Of a DNA stretch of 64,000 nt, positions 29,200 to 38,288 are shown one piece after another. The stretch is taken from assembly GCF_008477545.1 (NCBI RefSeq), contig NZ_VORA01000006.1, forward strand, positions 62,001 through 126,000, written 5' to 3'. Source of the DNA: Roseibium aestuarii. GTDB taxonomy: Bacteria > Pseudomonadota > Alphaproteobacteria > Rhizobiales > Stappiaceae. Numbering within the stretch: the first letter of the stretch is position 1; each line of letters begins with the position of its first letter. Both the position numbers and the translations under genes were made by a program. The notes beneath the pieces are model-generated. The model had not been told where the DNA came from and did no database searches. It was given only the letters and a program-made list of their open reading frames with translations.

Positions 29200-30138
29200 T
29201 CAGGGCCGTCGGAAGGACAGCGCCCCCGGGCGCACCTCGACCTGGAAGAGAGGCGCGCGCACCGGCTCTCCATCGAGGTTCAGCTGCATCTCTTCCTCGC
29301 CCTCCAGGCGGAAGGACGCCGCCCGGTGGGTGATCATGCGCGACCGCAAGCCCTCGGTGCCGCCTTCGACCAGATGGCCGAAGAGTTCGCTTACGTCGCC
29401 GCTCTCCGGTACGGGCAGAAGAGCGAGATCGAGCAGGCCGTCGTCAAAGCGTGCCTCGGGGCAAAGCTGGACGCCGCCCCCCGCCTGGCGGCCGTTGCCG
29501 AGCGCCAGCGCGATGAAACTTCCCTCCCATTCGAACCCGTCGGCGGTGATGCGGGCGGAAGAGGCCGTCAGCTCCCCCATCCTCTGCAATCCGGCGAAGA
29601 GATAGGAAAGCCCGCCGAAGAGCTTCTTCAGGCGCGGGTCGGTTTCGGCCGTCACGCGGGCACCGAAGCCGCCGGTGGCCACGTTGACGAAATGGTGCCG
29701 GTTGTCGTTCCAGGACACCTGACCGATGTCGAGGGGACGCGCCTGACCGCGCGCGGCGAGCCAGAGACATTCGCCGATATCGTCCGGGTTGAGGTCAATC
29801 GAGCGGGCGAAGTCATTGGCCGTGCCGAGCGGCAGGACTGCCACGTCGAAGGGAATGCCGTCGGGGGCGGCCGCATGGAGGGCCGCAGCCACCTCGTTCA
29901 GGGTGCCATCGCCACCGGCTGCCACAAGGACATCGATCCGCGCCTCGCCACGGGCGACCTCGGCCACCGCTTCACGGGCCAGACGCACCGCGTCGCCGGC
30001 TTCCCAGGTAACGCGAACCTCGACCGGATGGCCCTTGCGGCGCACCCGTTCCACGGCCCGGCGCACGTCCTCCCGGCCTGCGGCCTTGCCGTGCAGGATG
30101 ATCCTCAAGCTCGAATGCGTCGTGTTCGTCGTCGCCAT
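29200..30138 (-). CDS. YegS/DAGK-family lipid kinase
   Basis: A 312-residue diacylglycerol-kinase-catalytic family protein that phosphorylates a lipid with ATP. The nucleotide-binding motif VAAGGDGTLNEVAAAL (about 73-88) and LPLGTANDFARS are diagnostic. The C-terminal beta-sandwich has GFGARVTAETD and the metal-linked LDGEPVRAPLFQVEVRPG. The true lipid substrate of bacterial YegS proteins is usually uncertain (phosphatidylglycerol or diacylglycerol in studied cases). It lies 31 bases after the LysR gene on the same strand. The Met at 30138 opens the expected RIILHGK strand; an open frame upstream overlaps lysR and is not used. Confidence 0.9.
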   Translation of the reverse strand: MATTNTTHSSLRIILHGKAAGREDVRRAVERVRRKGHPVEVRVTWEAGDAVRLAREAVAEVARGEARIDVLVAAGGDGTLNEVAAALHAAAPDGIPFDVAVLPLGTANDFARSIDLNPDDIGECLWLAARGQARPLDIGQVSWNDNRHHFVNVATGGFGARVTAETDPRLKKLFGGLSYLFAGLQRMGELTASSARITADGFEWEGSFIALALGNGRQAGGGVQLCPEARFDDGLLDLALLPVPESGDVSELFGHLVEGGTEGLRSRMITHRAASFRLEGEEEMQLNLDGEPVRAPLFQVEVRPGALSFRRP

Positions 30139-30169
30139 CAGCGACCTCCCTGCGGGTGCCTTCCGGCCG

Positions 30170-31093
30170 CTAGCTGGGAAGCATGGTCTCCGGATCGGTG
30201 GTTTCCGTCCGCGCTTCCTCCAGCAGCCAGTTTCTGAAGGTGGAAACGACCGGACGCAGGGTCCGGTTCTCGGGATAGACAAAATAATATCCGGAGCGTT
30301 GCGCTACCTTGATGTCGAACAGCTTCACCAGACGGCCGGCGGCCAGCTCGTGCCGGACGAAGAACCGTGGCAGGAGCGCCGCGCCCAAATGATGGATGGT
30401 GGCCTCCGACATCATTCCGAATTCGTCGAAACGCGATCCCTGGAAGGCGGTTTCCACCTCCACGCCGGCGAGGTCGAACCACTGCTTCCATGCCAGAGGC
30501 CGGGTGGAGAGCTGCAGGCGCGGCACCCGGATCATGTCCGCCGGGGTGGAAATGTTGTGCCGGTCGCGGAAGACCCTGGAGGCCACCGGGATCATTTCCT
30601 CCGCGAAGAGCGGCTCGGCAATGGCGCCGGCCCAGACCGGATCGCCGTGGTGGATCGCCCCGTCGAAGGCCTCTGCCTCGAAGTCGAAAGGCTGGAGCCG
30701 CACGGAGATGTTCAGCCCGGCGCGGGGGAAGCGCTTCTGGAACTCGCCCAGACGCGGGGCGAGCCAGCGGGTGCCGAAGGTGGGCAGAACCGCAAGATTG
30801 AGCACGTCCTCGCTGCCTGCGTAGGACATGACCTGCCGGGTTGCGGCGGTCAGATCCATCAAGGGGCCGCGGATCTCGTGCAGATAAAGGCGGCCGGCGT
30901 CGGTGAGGACGATGCGCTGACGCACCCGGCGGAAGAGCTCGACCCCGAGCCGGTCCTCCAGCTGGCGAACCTGCTTGGAGATGGCGCCCTGGGTGAGATG
31001 AAGCTCTTCGGCCGCCCGGGTGAAGCTGCCGTGGCGCGCGGCGGTCTCGAAAGCGATCAGGGCGTCGGCGGGCGGGACAAAGGCGCGTTTCAT
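30170..31093 (-). CDS. LysR-family transcriptional regulator (GcvA-like), divergent from gcdH
   Basis: A 307-residue LysR regulator. The winged helix-turn-helix is at about 10-65 (AFETAARHGSFTRAAEELHLTQGAISKQVRQLE) and the periplasmic-binding-like effector domain follows from about 90. The subgroup resembles GcvA. It is divergent from glutaryl-CoA dehydrogenase with 226 bases between starts, the arrangement expected of its target gene. The gap holds an ATTA-N10-TAAT palindrome (31275-31292) compatible with a LysR box. Likely controls gcdH in lysine/tryptophan catabolism in response to a glutarate-type inducer; this is inference from position. Confidence 0.88.
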   Translation of the reverse strand: MKRAFVPPADALIAFETAARHGSFTRAAEELHLTQGAISKQVRQLEDRLGVELFRRVRQRIVLTDAGRLYLHEIRGPLMDLTAATRQVMSYAGSEDVLNLAVLPTFGTRWLAPRLGEFQKRFPRAGLNISVRLQPFDFEAEAFDGAIHHGDPVWAGAIAEPLFAEEMIPVASRVFRDRHNISTPADMIRVPRLQLSTRPLAWKQWFDLAGVEVETAFQGSRFDEFGMMSEATIHHLGAALLPRFFVRHELAAGRLVKLFDIKVAQRSGYYFVYPENRTLRPVVSTFRNWLLEEARTETTDPETMLPS

Positions 31094-31254
31094 CTGGGAA
31101 CCGGGAAGCTTGGGGAATGATCAGGGAGGAAGGGACACGACCCCCTTGCGCCCGGACGGCCCGGACGCCAAGGCGGCGGCAGACCCCAAGATCGGGACTC
31201 GCCACACCGTGTTCATTCCACATCGGCATGAATAGAGGATCAGAATTCTCTTTT

Positions 31255-31292
31255 TTGCAAGTCTTTTTGCACCCATTATGACAATATGTAAT
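31255..31292 (+). promoter_or_regulatory. Candidate gcdH promoter and LysR box
   Basis: TTGCAA (31255-31260) and TATGAC (31277-31282) with 16-base spacing make a plausible promoter for gcdH. The palindrome ATTA-N10-TAAT (31275-31292) overlaps the -10 region and fits the T-N11-A pattern of LysR operators. Both are weak, short matches. Confidence 0.4.
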
Positions 31293-31319
31293 CACTCAGA
31301 TTGTCCCCGGGAGGACCCG

Positions 31320-32531
31320 ATGACCGCTTCCAACACTTCCTCGCCCGCCGGCGGTGGTACCTTCAACTGGCAGGATCCGTTCTTCATGCGGGACCAGCTC
31401 ACCGAGGATGAACAGCTCATCCAGGACAGCGCCCGCGCCTATGCGCAGGAAAAGCTGCTGCCGCGGGTGATCAGCGCCTATCGCGAAGAGCGCACCGACC
31501 GGGAAATCTTCAACGAGATGGGCGAGCTCGGCCTGCTGGGCGTCACTCTGCCGGAAGACTATGGCTGCGCCGGCGCCTCCTATGTCGCCTATGGTCTCGT
31601 CGCCCGTGAAGTGGAGCGGGTCGACAGCGGCTACCGCTCGATGATGAGCGTCCAGTCCTCCCTGGTCATGTATCCGATCTATGCCTATGGCACCGAGGAA
31701 CAGCGCCAGAAGTACCTGCCGAAGCTCGCCTCCGGCGAATTCGTCGGCTGCTTCGGCCTGACCGAGCCGGATGCCGGGTCCGATCCGGCCGGCATGCGCA
31801 CCCGCGCCGAGAAGATCGACGGCGGCTATCGCATCACCGGCTCCAAGATGTGGATCTCCAACTCCCCGATCGCTGACGTCTTCGTGGTCTGGGCCAAGTC
31901 GGAAGCCCATGACGGTGCGATCCGCGGCTTCGTGCTGGAAAAGGGCATGAAGGGTCTGAGCGCGCCGAAGATCGGCGGCAAGCTCTCCCTGCGCGCCTCC
32001 ATCACCGGCGAGATCGTCATGGACAACGTGGAAGTGGGTGAAGATGCCCTGCTGCCCAACGTGTCCGGCCTGAAGGGTCCGTTCGGTTGCCTCAACCGCG
32101 CCCGCTACGGCATTTCCTGGGGCGCGCTCGGCGCTGCCGAAGATTGCTGGATGCGTGCCCGCCAGTACGGTCTGGACCGCGAGCAGTTCGGCCGCCCGCT
32201 GGCACAAACCCAGCTCTTCCAGAAGAAGCTGGCCGACATGCAGACCGAAATCACCCTGGGCCTGCAGGCCTCCCTGCGCGTCGGCCGTCTGTTCGACGCC
32301 GGTCAGGTGGCTCCGGAAATGATCTCCATCGTCAAGCGCAACAATTGCGGCAAGGCCCTGGACATCGCCCGGATCGCCCGTGACATGCACGGCGGCAACG
32401 GCATCCAGGAAGAATATCACGTGATGCGTCACGCCCAGAACCTCGAGACGGTGAACACCTACGAGGGCACCCACGACGTGCACGCCCTGATCCTGGGCCG
32501 CGCCCAGACCGGCCTTCAGGCCTTCTTCTAA
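31320..32531 (+). CDS. gcdH: Glutaryl-CoA dehydrogenase
   Basis: A 403-residue FAD acyl-CoA dehydrogenase that converts glutaryl-CoA to crotonyl-CoA and CO2 in lysine, hydroxylysine and tryptophan breakdown. It matches human GCDH along long segments: [45 protein letters not shown] and [16 protein letters not shown]. The catalytic base is the glutamate of [12 protein letters not shown] (about 382). The start at 31320 lies after CCGGGAGG; an in-frame Met at 31278 would extend it by 14 residues. Divergent from the LysR gene. The CoA-transferase often found beside gcdH is absent here; its neighbour is an FAD oxidoreductase. Confidence 0.96.
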   Translation: MTASNTSSPAGGGTFNWQDPFFMRDQLTEDEQLIQDSARAYAQEKLLPRVISAYREERTDREIFNEMGELGLLGVTLPEDYGCAGASYVAYGLVAREVERVDSGYRSMMSVQSSLVMYPIYAYGTEEQRQKYLPKLASGEFVGCFGLTEPDAGSDPAGMRTRAEKIDGGYRITGSKMWISNSPIADVFVVWAKSEAHDGAIRGFVLEKGMKGLSAPKIGGKLSLRASITGEIVMDNVEVGEDALLPNVSGLKGPFGCLNRARYGISWGALGAAEDCWMRARQYGLDREQFGRPLAQTQLFQKKLADMQTEITLGLQASLRVGRLFDAGQVAPEMISIVKRNNCGKALDIARIARDMHGGNGIQEEYHVMRHAQNLETVNTYEGTHDVHALILGRAQTGLQAFF

Positions 32532-32549
32532 GCGCGGCTTTGCCCCTGG

Positions 32550-32586
32550 CGGAGGAACCACCCGGTTCCTCCGTCCTTTTTCTTCT
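32550..32586 (+). terminator. Terminator after gcdH
   Basis: CGGAGGAACC (32550-32559), ACCC loop, GGTTCCTCCG (32564-32573), then TCCTTTTTCTTCT. Ten-pair stem with a T-rich tail, 18 bases after the gcdH stop. It separates gcdH from the next rightward gene. Confidence 0.9.
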
Positions 32587-32615
32587 CCCTCGGTTTGCGT
32601 TCAAGGATCAGTAGC

Positions 32616-33806
32616 GTGACCACACGGCTTGCGGATGTTGCCATCATCGGGGGAGCTGCCATCGGCTCGTCCCTCGCCTATCACCTGGCCTCACGGGACG
32701 ACGCTCCCGGCCGCATCCTGGTCATCGAGGCCGATCCGACCTATCAGGTCTGCGCCTCGGCCCGCTCGGCCGCCTCGATCCGCCAGCAGTTTTCCAGCGC
32801 CGTCAACATCGAGATCTCCCTCCACGGCATCGCCTTCATGCGCGACGCCGCCAATCTGCTGAGCGTGGATGGTGAAGCGCCCCTCATCGAGCTGAAAGAG
32901 GGCGGCTATCTCTTCCTCGCCACCCCGGACAAGCTCGACATCCTGCGCGAGAACCATGCGCTGCAGACCCGGCTCGGCGCGGACATCGCCTGGTACAGCG
33001 CCCCGCAGCTGGCGAGCAAATATCCCTGGCTGGAGACCGGCGATCTGGCGGCCGGCTGTCACGGCACCACCGGCGAGGGCTGGTTCGACGGCTACGGCCT
33101 GATGCAGGGCTTCCGCCGCAAGGCCCGTTCGCTCGGGGTGGACTATGTCTCTGCCCGGGCGGAGACGATTCGCCGGGACGGCGAGGGCTGGCTGGTCACA
33201 CTTTCGACCGGCGAGAGCGTCAGCGCCGGCACCCTGGTCAATTGCGCCGGTGCCTCGGGCGGGGCCGAACTCTGCGCCCAGATCGGGCTGGATGTGCCGA
33301 TCCGCCGCCGCAAGCGCTGCGTCTTCACCTTCGAATGCCGCGCGCCGCTCGATGATTTCCCCATGCTGATCGACACCACCGGCGCCTATGCACGCCCGGA
33401 AGGGCCGAGCGGCTTCATCTGCGGCATTGCGCCGGACGATGCCAATGATCCGGACGTCGCTCCGGACGATTTCGAGGTCGACTGGGCGCTGTTCGAGGAA
33501 ACCCTTTGGCCGACGCTGGCCGGACGCGTCCCTGCCTTCGAGAGCCTGCGTCCCGGCCGGGCCTGGGCCGGCCAGTACGACATGAACCTCTTCGACCACA
33601 ATGCCTTCGTCGGGTCGGTGCCCGGTCAGGAGAACCTGTTCATGGCCCTCGGCTTCTCCGGTCACGGATTGCAGCAGAGCCCGGCGATCGGGCGCGGCCT
33701 GTCGGAACTGGTGATGACCGGCGGCTATGAGACGCTCGACCTGTCTCCCCTGCGGGTGGAGCGCCTAGCCGAGAACATTCCGCTGATCGAGCGCAACGTG
33801 GTCTAG
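32616..33806 (+). CDS. FAD-dependent amino-acid oxidoreductase (DAO family)
   Basis: A flavin-dependent amine/amino-acid oxidase or dehydrogenase of the D-amino-acid oxidase/FOXRED1-like family. I place the start at the GTG at 32616 (protein begins VTTRLADVAIIGG after initiation as Met; 396 residues), behind an AAGGA site; no ATG is suitable and the frame extends to a TTG at 32595. The dinucleotide fold is IIGGAAIGSSLAYHLAS, followed by ASARSAASIRQQFS, where the flavin-contact region has Ser-Ala-Arg. The C-terminal GFSGHGLQQSPAIGRGLSEL motif is the second FAD-binding segment. Substrate unknown. It follows gcdH after a terminator and converges on the N-formylglutamate gene. Confidence 0.82.
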   Translation: MTTRLADVAIIGGAAIGSSLAYHLASRDDAPGRILVIEADPTYQVCASARSAASIRQQFSSAVNIEISLHGIAFMRDAANLLSVDGEAPLIELKEGGYLFLATPDKLDILRENHALQTRLGADIAWYSAPQLASKYPWLETGDLAAGCHGTTGEGWFDGYGLMQGFRRKARSLGVDYVSARAETIRRDGEGWLVTLSTGESVSAGTLVNCAGASGGAELCAQIGLDVPIRRRKRCVFTFECRAPLDDFPMLIDTTGAYARPEGPSGFICGIAPDDANDPDVAPDDFEVDWALFEETLWPTLAGRVPAFESLRPGRAWAGQYDMNLFDHNAFVGSVPGQENLFMALGFSGHGLQQSPAIGRGLSELVMTGGYETLDLSPLRVERLAENIPLIERNVV

Positions 33807-33873
33807 GCACAGGCCCGGATCTTCAGGCCCTGCCTTCGTCCGGAACGGTGTCGGTGAGGATCGTCAGCAGTCC

Positions 33874-33897
33874 AACGGCGCCCCACGGCGCCGTTTT
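33874..33897 (+). terminator. Terminator of the FAD oxidoreductase gene
   Basis: AACGGCGCC (33874-33882), CCAC loop, GGCGCCGTT (33887-33895) and TTTT. Nine-pair stem, 68 bases after the stop, immediately before the end of the convergent leftward gene, so it may serve both directions. Confidence 0.85.
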
Positions 33898-33900
33898 CGT

Positions 33901-34869
33901 TCAGGCGAGATCATCAGACCCGAGGTCGAGGGCGACGGGTGCCAGTGGCGCGCGCGGGGACACGCGTCCCTGCGGGGCCAGGCCTCCATGACCCGAGAGA
34001 TCCGCCAGCTGATCGAAGACCTTGCCGAAGGAGGAGCCCAGCGCCGCCTCGGATTGGGAGGCCGCCGTCATGATGTCCCGGGTGCGGGCCCAGTCCGCAC
34101 AGGAGGTCATGGCCTCGCTCAGCACCTGACGCATGCGGGTGACAAGCCCGCGATCCGGCTCGAAGGGCGGGCTTTCATGGCGCAGATAGCTCGCCTGAGA
34201 CACCTGGAGAGTGAGGGCATGAATGCCGGCTTCCGGCTGGCCATAGCGGGAGACGATATAGCCGCCGTGAACGTGGTGATTGCTGTCGACGGTCTGGTCG
34301 CTGGCCTCGCGCACGGCGCGCTCGAAGCGGCGGCGCAGGCCGAGATCGCAGGTCGTATCCTGACGGGTTCCGATGCAGAAGGACGGCAGCGGCTCGTCCC
34401 GCAGACCGCGGATGCGCGAGCGGGTGGACTGGCAATCGAAGAGTACCACCGTGTCGTGGTCCTGCCGCAAGCGGTTGAGCTGGCTGGCCACCGCCCGGTG
34501 GAAGGGCTCATGATAGAGAAGTCGGCGCTCTTCCATCTCGACCGGGCCCGGGCCTTCGCCCTCCCGGTAGATCCGGCGCTGGTCCAGGGTCATGGCCGGG
34601 CACAGGGCCTCGCCCACCCGGATGGCCTTGCGGGCTTCCGGCTTGTCCGGGTCCTGATCCACGTCGATCACCAGACGTGACACCGGCTGGACGATCACCG
34701 TCGCATCCAGATCCCGGGCAAACTCCATCACATGGTCCAGACGCCAGGCAAGATCGGTCTGCAACCGGCCGGTCGCGCTGAAGCGCCCGCCCACGGCCGG
34801 ATGGATCTGCTCTCCCGAATGGGGGAGGCAGAGAAGCAGAGGACTTCGTCCCACGTGGGTCACGATCAT
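33901..34869 (-). CDS. N-formylglutamate amidohydrolase (HutG-like)
   Basis: A zinc-dependent hydrolase that removes formate from N-formylglutamate, the last step of one histidine-degradation route, or acts on related N-acyl amino acids. The start is set at MIVTHVGRSPLLLCLPHSGE because family proteins open with this strand just before the PHSG motif (322 residues). An ATG at 34992 and a GTG at 34998 in the same frame would add about 41-43 residues of low-complexity sequence. PHSGEQ, VIDVDQDPDKP, FDCQSTRSR and the metal-site motif HVHGGYIVSRYG are visible. The C-terminal 60 residues past the hydrolase domain are not typical. No other hut gene is near. Confidence 0.82.
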   Translation of the reverse strand: MIVTHVGRSPLLLCLPHSGEQIHPAVGGRFSATGRLQTDLAWRLDHVMEFARDLDATVIVQPVSRLVIDVDQDPDKPEARKAIRVGEALCPAMTLDQRRIYREGEGPGPVEMEERRLLYHEPFHRAVASQLNRLRQDHDTVVLFDCQSTRSRIRGLRDEPLPSFCIGTRQDTTCDLGLRRRFERAVREASDQTVDSNHHVHGGYIVSRYGQPEAGIHALTLQVSQASYLRHESPPFEPDRGLVTRMRQVLSEAMTSCADWARTRDIMTAASQSEAALGSSFGKVFDQLADLSGHGGLAPQGRVSPRAPLAPVALDLGSDDLA

Positions 34870-35286
34870 GTCGGGGTCCGCTTGCCGCACCGATTGATGG
34901 ATGGGGGCATCCCCCCGGAGGTCTGAAGGCCCCGCCGGCGCGTCGCTTGAGCCTGCGCTCGCGACAGCACCCCTGACGGCCCGAAAACACATGGCCACCG
35001 GAAAACTCCGGCGATGGCCGGAAAACAGGTTAACGGGTCCTTAACCCTTGTGCATAGGCTGATTTGGCCTTTGTCCAAACCGGTTTTTCCATCCCCCGGC
35101 CGTTAATCCCCAGACCGGGTTAGAAGCCCGCCGCACCATCCTTGGGCACGCCCAGCAAATCATCAATTTCCGCTGCAAACCCATCACCAAATGTGACTTT
35201 TCCGCCGGAAATGCTTCCCCTAGTGTGGCGCGCAATTCGTCGACCCGTCCGGCCACGGCCCCGGACCAACCTTAAGGCTCGCCCTG
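34870..35286. other. 417-bp divergent gap with a CtrA-type box
   Basis: Separates the starts of the N-formylglutamate amidohydrolase and the class V aminotransferase. The left part may code for an N-terminal extension of the amidohydrolase. A TTAA-N7-TTAAC site lies at 35030-35045. I find no other gene. Confidence 0.55.
35030..35045. promoter_or_regulatory. CtrA-type binding site
   Basis: TTAA-CGGGTCC-TTAAC is an exact match to the full alphaproteobacterial CtrA consensus. It lies between divergent genes, 242 bases before the aminotransferase start. Two such exact sites in 64 kb of GC-rich DNA are more than I would expect by chance, but binding is unproven. Confidence 0.6.
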
Positions 35287-36471
35287 ATGACGCTGCGCAA
35301 CGGCAAGGAATTCCTGATGATCCCCGGTCCGACCAATGTGCCGGACGAGGTGCTGCGGGCCATGCACCGGCCGGCGATGGACATTTATGAAGGGCCGCTG
35401 ATGGAGACCACTCAGGTCTGCCTGGACGGTCTGAAGCGGATGTTCCGCACGGACGGCAAGCCCTACATCTACATCTCCAACGGACACGGCGCCTGGGACG
35501 CGGCACTGACCAACACGCTGAGCCGTGGCGACAAGGTTCTGGTACTGGAATCCGGGCGTTTCGCCACGGTGTGGGGCGAAGGCGCCACCGTCACCGGACT
35601 GGACGTGGAAGTAATGCCCGGCGACTGGCGCATGCCCGTCGATCTGGAGGCGCTGGCCGAACGTCTGTCCCGTGATCCGGACCATGCGATCAAGGCCATT
35701 CTCGTGGTGCAGGTGGACACGGCCTCTGGTGTGCTGAACGACATTCCCGGCATTCGCCGCGTTCTCGATGCGGCCGGACACCCGGCCCTGCTGATGGTCG
35801 ACCTGATTGCCTCGCTGGGCTGCGTGCCCTTCGAAATGGACGCCTGGGGCGTCGATCTGGCGTTGACCGGCTCCCAGAAGGGTCTGATGACGCCTCCGGG
35901 GCTTTCCTTCATCGCTGCCGGTCCCCGCGCGCTGGAAGCCCACAAGACGGCGGATCTTCGGGTCAACTATTTCGACTGGACCTTCCGCGACGGGCCGGAG
36001 CATTACCAGAAATACTGCGGCACCCCGCCGGTGCAGATGCTCTTCGCGTTCCGCGCCGCCCTCGAGCTGATCGAGACCGAAGGACTGGAAGCCGTGTGGA
36101 AGCGGCACCGGATGCTCGGCGACGCGACCCGCGCGGCCGTGCAGGTCTGGGGCGAAGCCGGGGCCATCGAGATGAACATCCTCGTGCCGGAAGCCCGCTC
36201 CGACAGCGTTTCGGTGTTGCGCTTCAACGAAGGCGACGCCAATGCGGTGCGCGCCTTTGCCCGGGAGACCTGCGGCGTGACCATCGGCGGCACCATCGGC
36301 GAGCTGGCCGGCAAGGGTCTGCGCATCGGCCACATGGGTCACGTCAACGGCGTGATGCTGCTTGGCACCCTTGCGTGCCTTGAGCTGGCGCTTGGCCGCT
36401 GTGGCGTGCCCCATGGGCGCGGCGGGGTCGAGGCGGCCATCGCCTGCATCAGCGACGGCCTGAACGGCTGA
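35287..36471 (+). CDS. Class V aminotransferase (alanine/serine-glyoxylate type)
   Basis: A 394-residue PLP enzyme of the alanine-glyoxylate/serine-glyoxylate aminotransferase family. It opens with the family segment FLMIPGPTNVPDEVLRAMHRP. The PLP phosphate-binding region is YISNGHGAWDAALTN and the Schiff-base lysine is in LTGSQKGLMTPPGLSF. GHMGHVNG near the C-terminus is a family hallmark. Substrate likely glyoxylate with alanine or serine as donor; which one cannot be read from sequence. Monocistronic, converging on the PPK2 gene with a 7-base gap. Confidence 0.88.
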   Translation: MTLRNGKEFLMIPGPTNVPDEVLRAMHRPAMDIYEGPLMETTQVCLDGLKRMFRTDGKPYIYISNGHGAWDAALTNTLSRGDKVLVLESGRFATVWGEGATVTGLDVEVMPGDWRMPVDLEALAERLSRDPDHAIKAILVVQVDTASGVLNDIPGIRRVLDAAGHPALLMVDLIASLGCVPFEMDAWGVDLALTGSQKGLMTPPGLSFIAAGPRALEAHKTADLRVNYFDWTFRDGPEHYQKYCGTPPVQMLFAFRAALELIETEGLEAVWKRHRMLGDATRAAVQVWGEAGAIEMNILVPEARSDSVSVLRFNEGDANAVRAFARETCGVTIGGTIGELAGKGLRIGHMGHVNGVMLLGTLACLELALGRCGVPHGRGGVEAAIACISDGLNG

Positions 36472-36478
36472 TCCGGAC

Positions 36479-37945
36479 TCAGAGCTCCTCTTCCAGACGG
36501 TCGCAGATCGTCTGGAGGACCTGCACCCGGGCCCAGTGCTTGCTCTCGGACGAAATCAGGGTCCAGGGCGCGATGCGGGTCGAGGTCCGGTCGATCATGT
36601 CGCCCGCGGCGACGGCGTATTGGTCCCACTTGAGCCGGTTGCGCCAGTCGTCATCCGTGATCTTGTGCTGCTTGTAGGCGGTTTCCTCGCGCGCCTTGAA
36701 CCGGCGCAGCTGTTCGTCGGCGCTGATTGCCAGCCAGAACTTGCAAACGATGAGCCCGGACTCGATGAGCTCCGCCTCGAAGCTGTTGATCTCGTCATAG
36801 GCCCGCAGCCATTCCTCGTGGGTGGCAAACCCCTCCACCCGCTCGACGAGAACCCGCTCGTACCAGGAGCGGTCGAAGATCGCCACATGACCACGCCGTG
36901 GCAACCGCCGCCAGAACCGCCAGAGATAGGGCCGGGCCTTTTCCTCGTCGGACGGGGCGGAGATCGGGTGAACCTGATAGATGCGCGGATCCAGCGGCCG
37001 GATGACCCGGCGGATGGCGCCGCCCTTGCCGGCCGCATCATTGCCCTGGAACACCAGAACCATGCCGCGCTTGGCAAAGGCCTTGGTGTCCGAAATGCGG
37101 GAGAGCTTGTCCTGCAGCGCCTGCCGGCGCTCCTCGTAGTCCTTCTTGTCGAGTTTCGCCGTCAGATCGATGGCATCGACGGCGCTGCGCTTCTCCAGCC
37201 CGCCGATCACCGGGGGGGCGGCAACCTCGCGCGGCTCCCCGTCCGCCAGCTTCAACTCGATCGACTGGGTGATGGTCTGCGCCAGGGAGGCATCGCGATA
37301 TTCCGGATCCTCGGAGGGGATCACGAACCAGGGCGCATAGCCCTTGCTGGTGGCCAGGATGATGTCCTCGCCGACTTCCGCCGCCTTGTCGCGGTTCTTG
37401 TAGGTAGACCAGTCCGCCAGCACGTGGCGCGCGGCACTTTTCTTCTCGATCGCCTTGAGGCGCTTCTTCTGCTCGTCCCTGGGCAGCACGTACCAGAATT
37501 TCAGGATGAGCACGTTCTCGTTGGCCAGCATCTCCTCGAACTGGCGCACCTGATGCAGGGCCCGCTGGAAGCCGTCGTCATCCAGCTTGCCGTAGATCCG
37601 GTCGCGCAGGATGGGCTGATACCAGCTGCCGAAGACCACCGCCGTCTCACCCTTGGCGGGCAGATCGCGCCAGTAGCGCCAGAAGGGCGGATGAAGGCGC
37701 GCCTCCTCGGTCGGTTCGCTGTAGGCATTGCAGACCAGATGCCGTGCTTCCATCCAGCCGTAGAGCCGGGCAATGGACTCGCCCTTGCCCGCGCCGTCGA
37801 GCCCGTCGACCAGGATGACGACCGAGAAATTCTTCCGCTCGATCATTTCCAGCTGGGCCGTCAGCAGCCGCTCGCGCAATTTCGGCTCCAGCTCGCGGAA
37901 ATCCTTCTTGTCGAGCTTCTGGGGCAATTCGGCGGATGCAAACAT
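36479..37945 (-). CDS. Two-domain polyphosphate kinase 2 (polyphosphate:AMP phosphotransferase type)
   Basis: A 488-residue protein with two PPK2 domains in tandem, the architecture of class II PPK2, which in studied cases (Acinetobacter PAP) phosphorylates AMP to ADP with polyphosphate. The first domain has Walker A DGLDGAGKGES (48-58), the second FQGNDAAGKGGAIRR (about 298-312). Second-domain Walker B and lid segments HVAIFDRSWYERVLVERVEG are complete, while the first domain has the divergent AVVFGSWYQPIL. In studied enzymes only the C-terminal domain is active; the sequence here is consistent with that. It contributes to polyphosphate use and nucleotide energy charge. Monocistronic. Confidence 0.88.
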   Translation of the reverse strand: MFASAELPQKLDKKDFRELEPKLRERLLTAQLEMIERKNFSVVILVDGLDGAGKGESIARLYGWMEARHLVCNAYSEPTEEARLHPPFWRYWRDLPAKGETAVVFGSWYQPILRDRIYGKLDDDGFQRALHQVRQFEEMLANENVLILKFWYVLPRDEQKKRLKAIEKKSAARHVLADWSTYKNRDKAAEVGEDIILATSKGYAPWFVIPSEDPEYRDASLAQTITQSIELKLADGEPREVAAPPVIGGLEKRSAVDAIDLTAKLDKKDYEERRQALQDKLSRISDTKAFAKRGMVLVFQGNDAAGKGGAIRRVIRPLDPRIYQVHPISAPSDEEKARPYLWRFWRRLPRRGHVAIFDRSWYERVLVERVEGFATHEEWLRAYDEINSFEAELIESGLIVCKFWLAISADEQLRRFKAREETAYKQHKITDDDWRNRLKWDQYAVAAGDMIDRTSTRIAPWTLISSESKHWARVQVLQTICDRLEEEL

Positions 37946-38288
37946 GTGAACACAATCCCGATCGGGCCGAGCCGCCTCGAAACGGGGGCAAACGGCGGCA
38001 AAAAACGGTTCGGACGCCGGTCCTGCAGGGATCCTGACAGGAACCGGCCGCCTGGTAAAACGATCTCTTCCTTAGAAGTTCCTTCACCATCCTCGCGCAA
38101 ACAGGATCACGGGAGGACCTGCGCGACGGCAAGCCCGAAACGGGATCGGAAACACAACGACAAGTTCCGCTCCGCCCCCCTGTTGAGCGCGCGCTCTTCC
38201 GCCTATATGAAGCGCTAGCCAATGTCCCGGAAGCCGCCTGCCCTCTCCTTCGTCGAGACGTCAGGCCTGTGATGCGAGTTCAGGTTTC
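37946..38288. other. 343-bp divergent gap
   Basis: Separates the PPK2 and DedA-PAP2 starts. Contains only weak promoter-like boxes (TTGAGC at 38183 and TATATG at 38204, 15-base spacing, rightward). No gene. Confidence 0.5.
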
